Origin: Dehalococcoidales bacterium
Lineage (GTDB): Bacteria > Chloroflexota > Dehalococcoidia > Dehalococcoidales > JAQTRN01
Assembly: GCA_028711795.1 (NCBI GenBank)
Contig: JAQTRN010000008.1
Coordinates: 1 to 13,691 of the forward strand
Length of the DNA stretch: 13,691 bases
Reading direction: 5' to 3'
Under the pieces are notes generated by a model, which made no database searches, was not told where the DNA came from, and was given only the letters and a program-made list of their open reading frames with translations. The stretch's first letter is position 1. Every line of letters begins with the position of its first letter. Shown here piece after piece: positions 7,625 to 13,691 of the stretch. A program made the position numbers and the translations under genes.

Positions 7625-7990
7625 TCAGTCAGGTTCTCCGATGACGCAGGCAATGGCGTATTCCCGGGAATGCGACAGACTGATAGCCAGGCCTTTCAGT
7701 CCGAGACGGGTAGCCTGGCGCTGCGCTCGGCCATAAAGATGTACCACCGGCTTACCGGTTGAATCACTCAGTATCTCGATTTCCCGCCAGTTGAAAACAC
7801 CAGTTTGCTCGGTCAGGGCTTTCATAACCGCTTCTTTAGCCGCGAAACGAGCCGCCAGAGAAGACGTTTTTCCCTGGTAGTGATCGAGTTCCGCCCGGGT
7901 ATAAATACGGTGCAGAAAGTTCGCTCCCCGGTTTGTAATAGCCTTCTCAATTCGGGCTATCTCTATAATATCAATGCCAACACGGTGCAT
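7625..7990 (-). CDS. acpS: Holo-[acyl-carrier-protein] synthase AcpS
   Basis: AcpS moves the 4'-phosphopantetheine arm from coenzyme A to the conserved serine of acyl carrier protein, activating it for fatty-acid synthesis. The 121-residue length is normal for the small trimeric AcpS type. The two Mg2+-binding motifs are present: D7 in VGIDIIEI and E53 in RFAAKEAVMKAL. The conserved C-terminal ISLSHSREYAIACVI is also present. The frame is open 23 codons further upstream to 8059, but the family begins at MHRVGIDIIEI. The ATG at 7990 has GGGAG about a dozen bases ahead, so it is chosen. It is the first minus-strand gene after the divergent intergenic region and is 118 bp upstream of yebC, possibly in the same transcript. 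Confidence 0.95.
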   Translation of the reverse strand: MHRVGIDIIEIARIEKAITNRGANFLHRIYTRAELDHYQGKTSSLAARFAAKEAVMKALTEQTGVFNWREIEILSDSTGKPVVHLYGRAQRQATRLGLKGLAISLSHSREYAIACVIGEPD

Positions 7991-8041
7991 GGCAGTATAC
8001 TCCCATAGTGTTCTGGTTAACAGTCCTTGGCAATCTAGTCT

Positions 8042-8070
8042 ATCCAGTACCGACTGCAAGCATACTGGAT
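8042..8070. repeat. Inverted repeat ATCCAGTA-N13-TACTGGAT
   Basis: Perfect 8-bp arms lie at 8042-8049 and 8063-8070, upstream of acpS in the divergent acpS/NEW3 intergenic region. A third copy of the half-site, in the 12-base direct repeat TCTATCCAGTAC, lies at 8154-8165 (first copy 8039-8050). The third copy is about 30 bp upstream of the -35 box of the plus-strand promoter. The arrangement suggests a regulator shared by both divergent transcripts; no known factor is recognised. Confidence 0.4.
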
Positions 8071-8193
8071 TGTGGCAGGTGGGTCAAGAAGTGGCATCCC
8101 ATGGATTGCCCTTCCGCTTTTCTGTGTGATGTCTCAATGGCCTACCATTAAGCTCTATCCAGTACGTCCGTGACGAGGCAGTAAGCTCAAAAC

Positions 8194-8223
8194 TTGACTT
8201 GCTGAGTTGGCATATCATATAAT
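8194..8223 (+). promoter_or_regulatory. Putative sigma-70 promoter of the NEW3-ABC operon
   Basis: TTGACT (8194-8199) and a perfect TATAAT (8218-8223) are spaced by 18 bp. The start would be near 8230, leaving a 5' leader of about 110 bases before the TTG at 8343. The rest of the roughly 350-bp gene-free stretch 7991-8342 shows no RNA gene, only the ATCCAGTA repeats and an imperfect palindrome at 8093-8110. Confidence 0.6.
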
Positions 8224-8342
8224 TTCCGTAAGGACAGCAGGCAGCGCTCACGATTGTTTTGCACCTAATTGTATCTAGCTTTTCGTTTTCCTAGCAGAGT
8301 TTCTTGGCGAGCGTAAGCAGCAGGGAGAAGGAGGGGGATATC

Positions 8343-9206
8343 TTGGCTAGATCGAGGCTGATTCGCTTTTTGCTTGTCGTTTCTCTACTTCTGACTATGT
8401 TTGCCGCTCTGGCCGGCCATGCGGTAGCGGCTCAGTCGGTCACCGGTACCCTGGACCTGACTACTCAATTTCCTGTTTTGCGCGGTAAGTCAGGTGATAG
8501 TTATGAATTTACCGTTAGCTTAACGTGGAATGGGTCTGAGACCAGGAACTTTGATTTGATTACGACGCTACCACCGCAATGGACGGCTAAACTTACGCGG
8601 GCCTACCCGGCTTCGGAGATTGCCTCTATCCGAATGGAAGCCTACCGGGACTATCCGGAGCAATTTGAACTCACTCTCGCGCCGGTCTCATGGAGCCAGC
8701 CGGAACCCGGCGAGTACGTCGCCACACTCGAAGCTAGGTCTGGCGATCTCAAGAAAACCATCGAGCTCACGGCGGCCGTGACCGCCGTTTATAGTTTTGT
8801 CATGACTACTGAGAGCGGGAATCTTAACATGGAAGCTACGGCCGGCGACGACAATTCCACAGCGCTGGTGTTGGTAAATACCGGAACGGCACGAATTGAA
8901 AACATAACCTTTTCATCGAGCAAGCAGGAGGATTGGGAGGTAATCTTCACTCCTGACCGGGTCGCTGCTCTGGATCCGGGAGTCACGCAGGGGGTAGAAG
9001 TTATCGTTCGCCCACTGGCAGGAAAGACAATAGCCGGTGATTATATGATTACCCTGAGGGCGGAAAGCAAGGACTACTCTCCTGACCCGCTCGTTATCAG
9101 AGTGACGGTGCTGACCCCGGCGTTCTGGGGGTGGATTAGCATTCTGATTGTGATTGCGATTATAGCCGGTCTGTCTGTATTTTTCTGGAGATTGGGGAGG
9201 CGGTAA
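8343..9206 (+). CDS. Secreted membrane-anchored NEW3/COG1470-like protein
   Basis: This 287-residue protein has an N-terminal signal peptide (positively charged MARSRLIR, hydrophobic core LLVVSLLLTMFAALAG, AVAA before the mature QS). About 220 extracytoplasmic residues follow, and a single C-terminal membrane helix (WISILIVIAIIAGLSVFFW) with a short RLGRR cytoplasmic tail. The exposed part reads as two beta-sandwich modules (roughly 30-140 and 140-245), each closing with a GxYxxTLxAxS pattern typical of NEW3/NPCBM-associated domains. The frame also opens with TTG at 8304, but the TTG at 8343 is placed correctly after a strong AAGGAGGGGG site and starts directly at the signal peptide. It is followed 5 bp later by an ABC ATPase and then a permease, so it is probably the surface partner of that transporter. 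The substrate is unknown. Confidence 0.8.
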   Translation: MARSRLIRFLLVVSLLLTMFAALAGHAVAAQSVTGTLDLTTQFPVLRGKSGDSYEFTVSLTWNGSETRNFDLITTLPPQWTAKLTRAYPASEIASIRMEAYRDYPEQFELTLAPVSWSQPEPGEYVATLEARSGDLKKTIELTAAVTAVYSFVMTTESGNLNMEATAGDDNSTALVLVNTGTARIENITFSSSKQEDWEVIFTPDRVAALDPGVTQGVEVIVRPLAGKTIAGDYMITLRAESKDYSPDPLVIRVTVLTPAFWGWISILIVIAIIAGLSVFFWRLGRR

Positions 9207-9211
9207 GATAA

Positions 9212-10150
9212 GTGAACGCGCAACCAGTGATAGAGACAACAGATCTAACGAAAGTCTACGATAGTGTTACGGCCGTTGACAAATTGAACCTCCGAATCGG
9301 CGCCGGCGAAATATTCGGCTTCTTGGGACCTAATGGGGCGGGTAAGACTACTACTATATTGATGCTCCTGGGACTGACCGAGCCGACATCGGGTGTTGCC
9401 CGCGTAGCCGATTTCAATTCGACCAGGGAACCTCTCAAGGTCAAACGGGTGGCGGGCTATATACCGGAGAAGGTTGGCTTCTACGAGGACCTGACCGCGT
9501 ATTACAACCTGGCCTATACGGCCCGGCTGAATGGCCTCTCCGAAGAACTGGTCATGAAAAGGGTGGGCGAAGCCCTGGATATGGTGGGACTTTCTTCGAA
9601 AGCCAACCAGCCTGTGAGTACCATGTCCCGTGGTATGAAGCAGCGTCTGGCTCTTGGCGATATACTGGTCAAGACACCCAGAGTCGCCTTCATGGATGAG
9701 CCTACCAGTGGGATCGACCCCAAGGGGGTGAATGAGATACTCGATTTGATCGCTAAGGTAGCCAAAGAACAGGGTATGACCATCGTGATGTCCTCCCATC
9801 AGCTGGCTCTGGTTCAGAGAATCTGTACCCGCGTGGGGATAATGATCAAAGGCAAGATGGTGGCTGAAGGCTCAGTCGCCCAGTTGGGCCGGGATGCTAT
9901 AAGCGGTGGGCGCTACCTGATTGAGATCCAGTTGGTTGAAATCACTTCGCTGCTGATTGATGCTATCAAGCGGATTAGTGGTGTCACCGATGTGGATAGG
10001 ACCGGCGATATGCTGGTTGTTACCAGCGGTAAGGACCTCAGGCCGCAGATAGCTAAAGCGATTGTGGAAAACAATGGCTTACTGGTCCGAATGAACATCC
10101 AGAGTTATGGTCTAGAAGATATATATATGAGGTATTTCCGTGAAGTCTAG
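9212..10150 (+). CDS. ABC transporter ATP-binding protein (ABC-2 type)
   Basis: A 312-residue nucleotide-binding subunit that would power the permease encoded just downstream. Walker A is GPNGAGKTT (39-47). The signature loop is MSRGMKQR (138-145), the variant seen in ABC-2 exporters of the NatA/NosF/DrrA kind. Walker B runs into D162-E163 (VAFMDEPTSGIDP), and the switch histidine is H196 (SSHQ). After the core there is a C-terminal regulatory region of about 90 residues with an alpha/beta look (VEITSLLIDAIKRISGVTDV). The start is GTG at 9212, 5 bp after the NEW3 gene stop. Its own stop overlaps the next gene by 11 bp, so the three genes form a tight operon. All catalytic motifs are intact; what is moved is not evident. 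Confidence 0.95.
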   Translation: MNAQPVIETTDLTKVYDSVTAVDKLNLRIGAGEIFGFLGPNGAGKTTTILMLLGLTEPTSGVARVADFNSTREPLKVKRVAGYIPEKVGFYEDLTAYYNLAYTARLNGLSEELVMKRVGEALDMVGLSSKANQPVSTMSRGMKQRLALGDILVKTPRVAFMDEPTSGIDPKGVNEILDLIAKVAKEQGMTIVMSSHQLALVQRICTRVGIMIKGKMVAEGSVAQLGRDAISGGRYLIEIQLVEITSLLIDAIKRISGVTDVDRTGDMLVVTSGKDLRPQIAKAIVENNGLLVRMNIQSYGLEDIYMRYFREV

Positions 10151-11033
10151 TACTATTTCTGGCCTGCTAACAATTTTTCACAAAGAACTATCTGACATCT
10201 TCACCAGTTGGCGCTTTATCATCCTGTTTCTCATTGTGTTCGTGGTGGGTATTGGTGTCGTCTGGTCGGCGGCCCAATATATACGGGAAGAGGTTGTCGA
10301 CGCCCAGTTCGTCTTTCTGCAGCTCTACACGACCTCAAGTCCACTCCCGTTTTTCACTCTTTTCATTGCCATTATTATGCCCTTGGTAGGCATTATCCTC
10401 GCTTTTGATGCTATTAACAGTGAGCGGAATAATGGCACCATGAGCCGGCTCCTTTCGCAGCCCATCTATCGGGATTCAGTGATTAACGGTAAGTTCATGG
10501 CCGGCGTGGTTACTATGGGTATTATGCTGACTGCTCTAGTACTGCTTGTGGGTGGCATTGGCCTCAGGATGATCGGTGTTCCCCCTACCTCGGAAGAGGC
10601 GGTCAGGTTGATGGCCTTTCTAATCATCAGTGTCATCTACGGGGCATTCTGGCTTGGGCTGGCTATGCTATTCTCCATCTTCTTCCGGCGTGTTGCTACT
10701 TCGGCGTTGGCCTCGATCGCTATCTGGCTGCTCTCTATCTTTCTCTTCCTCGTCCTCTTTGTGCAGACGGAGCAGAGTGGCCTGGGGCTAGCAGTCTCGC
10801 AGATTTCACCGGTGACCGTTTTTTGGCAGGTGATTTATATTCTTCTGGTGCCCGGAGCCAGGACATTAAGCCAGGTCACTCAGAGTAATGTGACGGTGCC
10901 CAGCAGCGCCCTCTCGGTAGGCCAGAGCCTGCTGATCGTGTGGCCTTACCTGATGAGTATACTTATGTTGACGGTGATTTGTTTCGCCGCATCGTATATC
11001 AAGTTTATGCGCGAGGAGATACGGTCAACCTGA
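10140..11033 (+). CDS. ABC-2 type transporter permease
   Basis: A 297-residue permease with six hydrophobic segments at about 24-44, 75-95, 125-147, 160-185, 190-211 and 266-287. The cytoplasmic loop after the second segment carries the ABC-2 signature FDAINSERNNGTMSRLLSQP (residues about 95-114), as in NosY/NatB-like permeases that contact the ATPase. An extracytoplasmic loop of about 50 residues precedes the last helix. It starts with GTG at 10140, inside the last codons of the ATPase gene (11-bp overlap), implying coupled translation. A strong hairpin follows 36 bp after its stop. With the NEW3 protein and ATPase it would form one export or membrane-remodelling complex; substrate unknown. 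Confidence 0.92.
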   Translation: MKSSTISGLLTIFHKELSDIFTSWRFIILFLIVFVVGIGVVWSAAQYIREEVVDAQFVFLQLYTTSSPLPFFTLFIAIIMPLVGIILAFDAINSERNNGTMSRLLSQPIYRDSVINGKFMAGVVTMGIMLTALVLLVGGIGLRMIGVPPTSEEAVRLMAFLIISVIYGAFWLGLAMLFSIFFRRVATSALASIAIWLLSIFLFLVLFVQTEQSGLGLAVSQISPVTVFWQVIYILLVPGARTLSQVTQSNVTVPSSALSVGQSLLIVWPYLMSILMLTVICFAASYIKFMREEIRST

Positions 11034-11069
11034 GTATTGCCGGTGTTGCAAATCAAGGCGGACAATGGA

Positions 11070-11095
11070 GAGGAGGGGTTTACATACCCCTCCTC
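11070..11095 (+). terminator. Hairpin ending the NEW3-ABC operon
   Basis: The arms GAGGAGGGG (11070-11078) and CCCCTCCTC (11087-11095) pair perfectly over 9 bp around an 8-base loop, beginning 36 bp after the permease stop. The position fits an intrinsic terminator. The following bases (atttgttgat) are only weakly T-rich, so termination may be partial or factor-assisted. Confidence 0.65.
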
Positions 11096-11124
11096 ATTTG
11101 TTGATAACAGCTTGAGTAGGCACC

Positions 11125-11521
11125 ATTCCCGTTCGTTATTATATTGGTACCTCAGGTTGGCACTACGCGGACTGGAGGGGTGGGTTCTATCCGGATGGTC
11201 TGGCCAGGCCCGGGTGGCTTGAGTACTACGACAACTACTTCAATACCGTTGAAATCAATAATAGTTTCTATCGGTTGCCTTCGGAGAAAGCTTTAACCTC
11301 CTGGTGTGGTGCCTCTCCGCCAGGATTCATCTTCGCGGTTAAGATAAGCCGCTTCATCACGCACATTAAAAGGTTAAAAGATGCTCAACCGGCAGGCGGC
11401 TAAGCTGGCGGATTTGGCAAGGGACCTTAAAACCGTGTATATTTACTTTAATAACGATATTGCGGCTTACGCCGTTAAGAATGCTCTGACCATCAGCCGG
11501 TCTTTGAAAGTAAAGAGTTAG
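11125..11521 (+). pseudogene. Decayed DUF72 (YecE-like) gene
   Basis: Two adjacent pieces match the ends of DUF72 proteins, TIM-barrel-like proteins of unclear function usually about 240-250 residues long. The N-terminal piece runs in frame from 11125 to a TAA at 11401-11403 and contains YYIGTSGWHYADWRG, NTVEINNSFYRLPSEKA and SRFITHIKRLKD. The C-terminal piece follows in the +1 frame (about 11405 to TAG 11519-11521) with ADLARDLKTVYIYFNNDIA and AYAVKNAL. Roughly 110 residues of the middle are missing and the frame is shifted. No normal start exists: an ATT at 11125-11127 sits where ATG would be expected, and a TGA lies just upstream at 11113-11115. The gene is therefore dead by deletion, frameshift and probably loss of start. 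Confidence 0.88.
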
Positions 11522-11576
11522 TCAGGGAAGCCGAGTTTTTGCACGAAGAAGCCGAAACGTAGAAGGAATTGTGGGA

Positions 11577-12389
11577 ATGGACTATAAGCTCCTGGTGGCG
11601 GATATTGACGGTACTCTGCTGGATAGAAAGGGTGCTATCTCGACTGAGGACCGGAATGCTATCGCCCGGGCAGTCAGTATGGGCGTCCGGGTGTCTCTGT
11701 GCACCGGGCGGGTTATGCTGGCCTGCCGTAAAATCATTGGCCAGTTAGCACTGGACGGATATCACATATTTGCCGATGGCGCCCTGGTCAGCAACCCGGA
11801 AACGGGTGAGGAAGTCTATACAAAAGCGATCGATGCCGGGGTGGTGAGGAAGGCGGCCGATTTTGCCCACCGGAACGAAGTGAATATGGACTTCTTTTCG
11901 TCGACAAGTTACTATATCGAGCGAGAGAATTGGGTTAGCGATATCCGCCGTAATTTCTTCGGTATTGAACCGACCATCATTGATTTTGCCGAGCTCTGGC
12001 GGAAAGAGAAGATTATTAAGGGCACCATGGTCGTTGCCTCGGTTGAAGACCGGCATAAAGCGGACACGTTCTGCCGCAGTTTTGCCGGGACATTGGGCTT
12101 TTCCTGGACAAAAACACCGGCTTATCCCGATATCGATTTCATCAACGTGCTGGCGCCTGATGTATCCAAAGGGAAAGCGCTGGAAGCGTTGGCCTCCTTT
12201 TTGGGGATACCTCTGGCTGCAGTAATGGCTATCGGTAACGGTGTTAATGATATCCCGCTGCTATCTGCCGCCGGACTGGCGGTGGCTATGGGCGATGCGC
12301 CGGATGATGTCAAAAGCGTAGCTGATTACGTGACTCTGGATGTTGACCATAATGGCCTGGCCGCAGCTATTGATAAGTTCTGGCACTAG
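11577..12389 (+). CDS. Cof-type HAD-superfamily phosphatase
   Basis: A 270-residue haloacid-dehalogenase-like hydrolase of the Cof/IIB subclass, enzymes that dephosphorylate sugar phosphates, nucleotides or similar small metabolites. Motif I is DIDGT at 9-13 (nucleophile D9, acid/base D11), motif II is the Thr in SLCTGR, and the motif III lysine is K198 (VSKGKALE). Between motifs II and III lies the large alpha/beta cap. Motif IV reads IGNGVNDIPLL, with N221 where most relatives have Asp (GDxxND), although D225 is kept. Metal binding may therefore be altered. The ATG at 11577 is preferred over the GTG at 11571, because the AAGGA site lies 9 bp before the ATG but only 3 bp before the GTG. It follows the DUF72 remnant by 55 bp. 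Substrate cannot be told. Confidence 0.9.
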   Translation: MDYKLLVADIDGTLLDRKGAISTEDRNAIARAVSMGVRVSLCTGRVMLACRKIIGQLALDGYHIFADGALVSNPETGEEVYTKAIDAGVVRKAADFAHRNEVNMDFFSSTSYYIERENWVSDIRRNFFGIEPTIIDFAELWRKEKIIKGTMVVASVEDRHKADTFCRSFAGTLGFSWTKTPAYPDIDFINVLAPDVSKGKALEALASFLGIPLAAVMAIGNGVNDIPLLSAAGLAVAMGDAPDDVKSVADYVTLDVDHNGLAAAIDKFWH

Positions 12390-12457
12390 GCTGTCTCCTC
12401 CGTTAGTTCCAGGGCGAGCCTGCTGCGGCATTGCCTGAGAATGGTGGCATTTTCGGG

Positions 12458-12924
12458 TTATTTCTTGCTCTGCATTGCGGTGGCGATTTTGGCACCGAAA
12501 TCTTTTGACCGGGCGAGTTCTCCGGCGGCGATTGGCCCCTTCATTCCGTCAACCTTGATGGATAGTCCGGGAGAGATTAGCTTGAGCCATGGGGCTTTTT
12601 CTCCTATCAGCTTCTCCATCTTCTTTACGGCTTGTTCGAAAGCAGTGCCCATATAGGTATCAAAGACAGCCCCGCTTTTGCTTTCAGACCGGAGTTTCCC
12701 CAGGTTACTGATGAATTTTCTGATACCTCCGGTAGCATTGCCGATATGATTCGGCGAGCCTACCAGGATAGTGTCGAAGCCGGCCAACTGTTTGGAGTCT
12801 ACCTGCTTGAGTTCATTCACCAATACTTCCACACCGGCTACCTGTCTCATCCCTCGGCGATCGTTTCCGCAACCTGTTTCGTGTTGCCGTACTTTGATTC
12901 ATAGACGATGATAGCTTTGGCCAT
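12458..12924 (-). pseudogene. Flavodoxin-family protein gene with one-base frameshift
   Basis: The ATG at 12924-12922 follows a strong AGGAGG site and begins MAKAIIVYESKYGNTKQVAE, the FMN phosphate-binding start of flavodoxins. After 25 codons it meets TGA at 12849-12847. The rest of the protein continues in another frame from an ATG at 12850-12848 to TAA at 12460-12458 (130 codons), with the second flavin-loop region VGSPNHIGNATGGIRKFI. One extra base near 12850 would restore a single 155-residue flavodoxin, a low-potential electron carrier. As it stands the halves overlap as ATGA. This is most simply a recent deletion or a sequence error; two-polypeptide expression by coupling is possible but would separate the FMN-binding loop from its domain. 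It lies 48 bp downstream of the GTPase gene. Confidence 0.85.
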
Positions 12925-12960
12925 CTAGACTACCTCCTGATTTGCTGTAATTTGTAATAT

Positions 12961-12979
12961 CATCTCTCACTTAGAGATG
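12961..12979 (-). repeat. Short hairpin at the GTPase stop codon
   Basis: CATCTC (12961-12966) and GAGATG (12974-12979) form a 6-bp stem with a 7-base loop that contains the TAA of the GTPase gene. It lies between the GTPase and flavodoxin genes on the minus strand. No T-run follows, so it is a poor terminator; an RNA-stability or processing element is possible. Chance is also possible. Confidence 0.25.
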
Positions 12980-13691
12980 TAATTCTATTATATCACCATC
13001 CTGGAGGACGTGGTCTCTTTTGGCCATGATCCCTTCATGTTTTCCCGACCCCCAGATGCGGGCGTATTTTAGCTTGTGAGTAAAGTCCTTATGTATCTCC
13101 GTGGCGGCTTCCTCGAGTGTGCTGCCCTTGGCCATGACCATGGGGTCGGTCAAATCAGTCTTCTGCCCCGGGACTTTCGTGTACACCCGGATGATATTCA
13201 GCATCTGGAATATTTCATGCTTCAGTTCTTCCAGTCCCGTCCCCGTCCTGGCGGATATAGCAAGTACACGTAATTGGTCGCCGTATTTGAATTTAAGTAT
13301 CTCATAATTTTCCCGGGCACCGGTCGTATCCAGCTTGTTGCCCACGATTAGCGCTTTCTTCTCGTACACGACGGTGTCCGTTTCACCACTACCGGGTGAC
13401 GTACCAAGTTTAATTCTGGCTTTTGCCAGTAGGGTAGTGATTTCGTCCATCTGGTCCAGCGGGTTGGTGTTCAGGTCGACGACTACCAGTAGAGCGTCGG
13501 CCCGTACCAGGGTGTGACGGAGCCACCATTCTATGACTGGCGGCGACAGCGGCGGTGTATCCACCAGTTGTATTTGTACATTCTCGAAGGTCATCATACC
13601 CGGCATGGCGCTCTGGGTGGTAAAGGGGTATTCGGCTACCAGAGGGGAGGCATTGGTGGTGGCGGCTACCAGTTGTGACTTGCCCGCGTTG
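12971..13691 (-). CDS. TGS-domain GTPase of the DRG/Obg group (partial)
   Basis: The frame is open from the window edge (first full codon 13690-13688) to TAA at 12973-12971, giving 239 residues; the N-terminus is missing. The visible part starts inside the P-loop (NAGKSQL), then PFTT (switch I), LVDTPPL at the G3 position, and the guanine-specificity motif NKLD (VGNKLDTTGA), with ISARTGTGLEEL as G5. A TGS domain fills the last 75 or so residues (RVYTKVPG... MAKGSTLEEAA ... KHEGIMAKRDHVLQDGDIIELHL). Such proteins are ribosome-associated or RNA-binding regulatory GTPases. G3 reads DTPP rather than DxxG, which would affect the catalytic loop. An internal ATG at 13606 is not the true start, because the P-loop lies upstream of it. 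Confidence 0.9.
   Translation of the reverse strand, partial: NAGKSQLVAATTNASPLVAEYPFTTQSAMPGMMTFENVQIQLVDTPPLSPPVIEWWLRHTLVRADALLVVVDLNTNPLDQMDEITTLLAKARIKLGTSPGSGETDTVVYEKKALIVGNKLDTTGARENYEILKFKYGDQLRVLAISARTGTGLEELKHEIFQMLNIIRVYTKVPGQKTDLTDPMVMAKGSTLEEAATEIHKDFTHKLKYARIWGSGKHEGIMAKRDHVLQDGDIIELHL

Noticed and set aside
7580..7632. TGACT/AGTCA inverted repeats after acpS as a terminator.
   Set aside because: Arms are only 5-6 bp with long loops and no T-run.
8304..8342. Longer start (TTG 8304) for the NEW3 protein.
   Set aside because: The extra residues are charged and precede the signal peptide, while a strong Shine-Dalgarno sits inside them, directly before the TTG at 8343.
12386..12457. 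Twenty-three sense codons in frame after the flavodoxin TAA, as if the stop were read through.
   Set aside because: The flavodoxin already has full family length at the TAA, and the extension shows no recognised motif; a short open run is expected by chance.

Overview
The window looks like ordinary bacterial chromosome. The best guess is a Chloroflexota/Dehalococcoidia-type genome. That is an inference from the RNase J–FtsK pairing, the yebC–ruvC–ruvA cluster, the free-standing TGS-domain GTPase, the NEW3-domain ABC operon, and the mix of TTG, GTG and ATG starts; no rRNA or marker tree is available here to confirm it. TGA ends ruvC, ruvA and the ABC permease, so the standard code applies.

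Layout: positions 1-136 hold the last 44 codons of an RNase J gene, followed 21 bp later by ftsK (158-2371, + strand). A convergent block on the minus strand follows. It holds a small very basic protein gene broken by an in-frame TGA (2361-2513), uvrB with its own promoter (2533-4575), and an isoprenylcysteine methyltransferase-family membrane protein (4648-5301). Next comes an unclear stretch (5302-5534), then the Holliday-junction genes ruvA and ruvC, which overlap by 4 bp (5535-6628). yebC (6751-7506) and acpS (7625-7990) complete this block. Transcription turns at about 8000-8340, an intergenic region with a good sigma-70-like promoter and repeated ATCCAGTA motifs. The plus-strand operon from there encodes a secreted, membrane-anchored NEW3-type beta-sandwich protein, an ABC ATPase and an ABC-2 permease (8343-11033), and ends in a perfect 9-bp hairpin. 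A decayed DUF72 (YecE-like) gene (11125-11521) and an intact Cof-type HAD phosphatase (11577-12389) follow. Two minus-strand genes close the window: a flavodoxin split by a one-base frameshift (12458-12924), and a TGS-domain DRG/Obg-like GTPase whose N-terminus lies beyond the window.

Functionally the window combines housekeeping functions with one uncharacterised exporter-like operon. Housekeeping covers RNA processing, chromosome segregation, excision repair, recombination, translation/regulation, and acyl-carrier-protein activation. The most notable pattern is gene decay. Three recognisable genes (small basic protein, DUF72, flavodoxin) are broken by a nonsense change, a deletion with loss of start, and a frameshift, while every large housekeeping gene is intact. 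I did not find a convincing new defence or mobile system, nor any tRNA, rRNA, CRISPR array or insertion sequence.
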